A program made the translations under genes and the position numbers. From positions 1-5,219 of the forward strand of contig LIHJ01000014.1 in NCBI GenBank assembly GCA_001399805.1: DNA of 5,219 nt. The letters are read 5' to 3'. A model generated the notes under the pieces. The model worked only from the letters and a program-made list of their open reading frames with translations. It was not told the origin of the DNA and did no database searches. Shown here one piece after another: positions 4,452 to 5,219 of the stretch. Positions within the stretch are counted from its first letter, which is position 1. Each line of letters starts with the position of its first letter. Source of the stretch: Candidatus Bathyarchaeota archaeon BA1 (GTDB lineage: Archaea > Thermoproteota > Bathyarchaeia > Bathyarchaeales > Bathyarchaeaceae).

Positions 4452-4694
4452 ATCGCCAACATCACATACGCCATGACAAAGTGACACCAAGAGGAAATGT
4501 GCCTCCTCATAGGAAAAATATACGGCATTCCAACTGTTGCCCTTAGATACTTCAACGTCTACGGCTCGAGACAAGCCCTATCCAACCCGTACACAGGATG
4601 CGCAGCCATCTTCACAAGCCGCATACTCAACAACAAACCACCCCATGTCTTCGAAGACGAAAAAACAAGAGACTTCATCCACACCTCCTCATAA
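4452..4694 (+). pseudogene. Middle segment of a dTDP-L-rhamnose 4-epimerase-like SDR (fragment D)
   Basis: The frame reads NITYAMTK (TAC 4467 to AAG 4481), which is the catalytic Y-x-x-x-K of SDR enzymes. TGA 4482-4484 follows, then HQEEMCLLIGKIYGIPTVAL, RYFNVYGSRQALSNPYTG, AAIFTSRILNNKPPHVFED and KTRDFIHTSS before TAA 4692-4694. RYFNVYG-x-RQ-x-LSNPYTG-x-AAIF-x-SR and RDFIH are hallmarks of dTDP-L-rhamnose 4-epimerase-like proteins. The TGA stands where the family has a basic residue, so CGA to TGA is the simplest change. The NAD-binding N-terminus and the C-terminal third are absent; an open frame from ATG 4497 remains but cannot make an enzyme. It is in the same orientation as fragments A-C and covers a part of the protein they lack. 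Confidence 0.85.
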
Positions 4695-4911
4695 CCAAAG
4701 AAATAAAAGTTTTAGAGCCGAAAAACTTCAAAATAGAATAGAAGCATGGTTTTAACCCCAGAAGATACTACATAACCGCTCCAATTATGCATACTTACAT
4801 GTATTTACACGTATTATTTTACACGTACCACACACCAATTTTTCATACACCGAACACGCTCTTTATCACCCCAAATCGGCCTCGCCCTTCACTAACCAGT
4901 GATACGCGCTA
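4695..4911. other. AT-rich intergenic stretch without a gene
   Basis: I see no convincing reading frame here. A 7-base-pair inverted repeat (AAGTTTT 4707-4713 with AAAACTT 4722-4728, 8-base loop) is followed on the minus strand by TTATTT and could stop minus-strand transcription. A short direct-repeat cluster lies at 4795-4827. Confidence 0.4.
4795..4827. repeat. Cluster of three short repeats TTACAYGTA
   Basis: TTACATGTA (4795-4803), TTACACGTA (4805-4813) and TTACACGTA (4819-4827) follow each other at 10- and 14-base steps; the last two extend to TTTACACGTA. The unit is nearly palindromic. It could be an operator for a dimeric regulator, but the stretch is AT-rich and no intact gene lies directly downstream. 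Confidence 0.4.
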
Positions 4912-5105
4912 ATGAACGAAAGCGAACGAACAGCACTACGGGAGGCGCTCCGCCTTGGAACATTAGCATTCAGCCCCTCAATAGTGAGGATTAGAGGACC
5001 GTGCTAGGTGTAGAACGCCCCTTCGCAGCGGTTGAAATCCCGAAAATCGAGAATGAGAGGGCGAAGGAGGCGCTTAGAAGGCTACAGAAGCTACCAGTAG
5101 AGTAG
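4912..5105 (+). pseudogene. Short frameshifted gene of unknown family
   Basis: ATG 4912 opens MNESERTALREALRLGTLAF, then SPSIVRIRG, and stops at TAG 5005-5007. One frame over, from 4995, the sequence continues as TVLGVERPFAAVEIPKIENE, then RAKEALRRLQKLPVE and TAG 5103-5105. Joined at about 4995-5005 by restoring one lost base, the two halves give one protein of about 64 residues with a natural basic helix at its end. I do not recognise the family; the A-K-E-A-L-R-R-x-x-x-K-L-P ending recalls small archaeal ribosomal-type proteins, but that is too weak to name. The local base composition is more GC-rich than the AT-rich stretch before it. It could also be two unrelated chance frames. Confidence 0.4.
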
Positions 5106-5144
5106 GCGCCGTACAGACGTTTTGAAAGCTGATTTTTTATTTTC

Positions 5145-5175
5145 AAAAAATTTAATGAATTTTCAAATAAAATGA
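5145..5175 (-). terminator. T-rich terminator downstream of the tRNA gene
   Basis: Read on the minus strand, the tRNA end is followed by ATTTTATTT (about 5173-5165) and then a T6 run (5150-5145). Archaeal RNA polymerase stops at such T tracts, so these are plausible primary and back-up terminators of the tRNA transcript. A T6 run on the other strand (5133-5138) could end transcription arriving from the left. Confidence 0.5.
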
Positions 5176-5191
5176 ACCCGCTCGCTGTAGT

Positions 5192-5219
5192 TGGCGGGCC
5201 CGCGGGGATTTGAACCCCG
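5192..5219 (-). tRNA. tRNA 3' end (T arm, acceptor strand, CCA), partial
   Basis: The minus strand from 5219 down gives a T stem CGGGG, loop TTCAAAT and stem CCCCG. The acceptor strand CGGGCCC (5202-5196), discriminator G (5195) and CCA (5194-5192) follow. The T loop has the invariant TTC and A58, and the stem pairs perfectly. The 5' acceptor strand outside the window should read GGGCCCG. The anticodon lies beyond the window, so the amino acid cannot be named. The CCA is encoded. The gene reads leftwards out of the neighbouring region and borders the SDR/toxin-antitoxin graveyard. Confidence 0.92.

Noticed and set aside
4537..4755. Open frame overlapping fragment D
   Set aside because: It is the +1 frame of fragment D, rich in T, S, P and Q, whereas the other frame carries the SDR motifs.
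1..5219. CRISPR array or insertion sequence
   Set aside because: No regularly spaced repeat series, no transposase motifs and no terminal inverted repeats were found; the only long repeat is the epimerase tail.

Overview
The window looks archaeal, most likely from a thermophilic member of the Thermoproteota or a related lineage. This rests on gene families, not on any database search: a UPF0175 antitoxin with a DUF3368-type PIN nuclease, a DUF5678-like protein, archaeal RelB/RelE remnants, short AT-rich TATA-like boxes about 25 bases before starts, GTG/TTG starts, and a tRNA end with an encoded CCA. The genus cannot be named.

Layout, left to right. (1) The window opens with the last 15 codons of a nucleotide-sugar epimerase (fragment A). 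(2) A 230-base stretch follows that may hold a decayed minus-strand reading frame. (3) An intact 260-residue gene has a retropepsin-like C-terminal half (DTG and IGRD motifs). (4) A short copy of the same epimerase tail (fragment B) comes next. (5) An intact toxin-antitoxin operon follows: a UPF0175 antitoxin overlapping a PIN nuclease by GTGA. (6) Fragment C is the C-terminal third of a dTDP-L-rhamnose 4-epimerase-like enzyme, with a frameshift. (7) A broken RelBE module has a frameshifted antitoxin and a RelE cut to 39 residues. (8) On the minus strand lies the C-terminal half of a UDP-glucuronate-decarboxylase-like SDR with two compensating frameshifts. (9) A DUF5678-like gene (+) and a PIN-domain gene (-) converge and overlap by 15 bases. 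(10) Fragment D is the middle of a rhamnose-epimerase-like SDR, running from the catalytic YxxxK to the RDFIH motif, with an in-frame TGA. (11) An AT-rich gap leads to a short decayed frame of unknown family. (12) The 3' end of a tRNA gene on the minus strand closes the window.

The overall picture is a gene graveyard next to a tRNA gene. Remnants of sugar-nucleotide SDR genes, which normally belong to surface-polysaccharide or glycan loci, alternate with small accessory modules, mostly toxin-antitoxin pairs in different states of repair. Fragments B and C share a perfect 32-base stretch and the same one-base frameshift, so they come from one already damaged ancestor. The alternation suggests repeated duplication and recombination, with toxin-antitoxin modules being gained and lost between the SDR copies. 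Only four genes look complete: the retropepsin-like gene, the UPF0175/PIN pair taken as two, and the DUF5678-like gene. The second PIN gene is full length but seems to lack two of the usual acidic residues.
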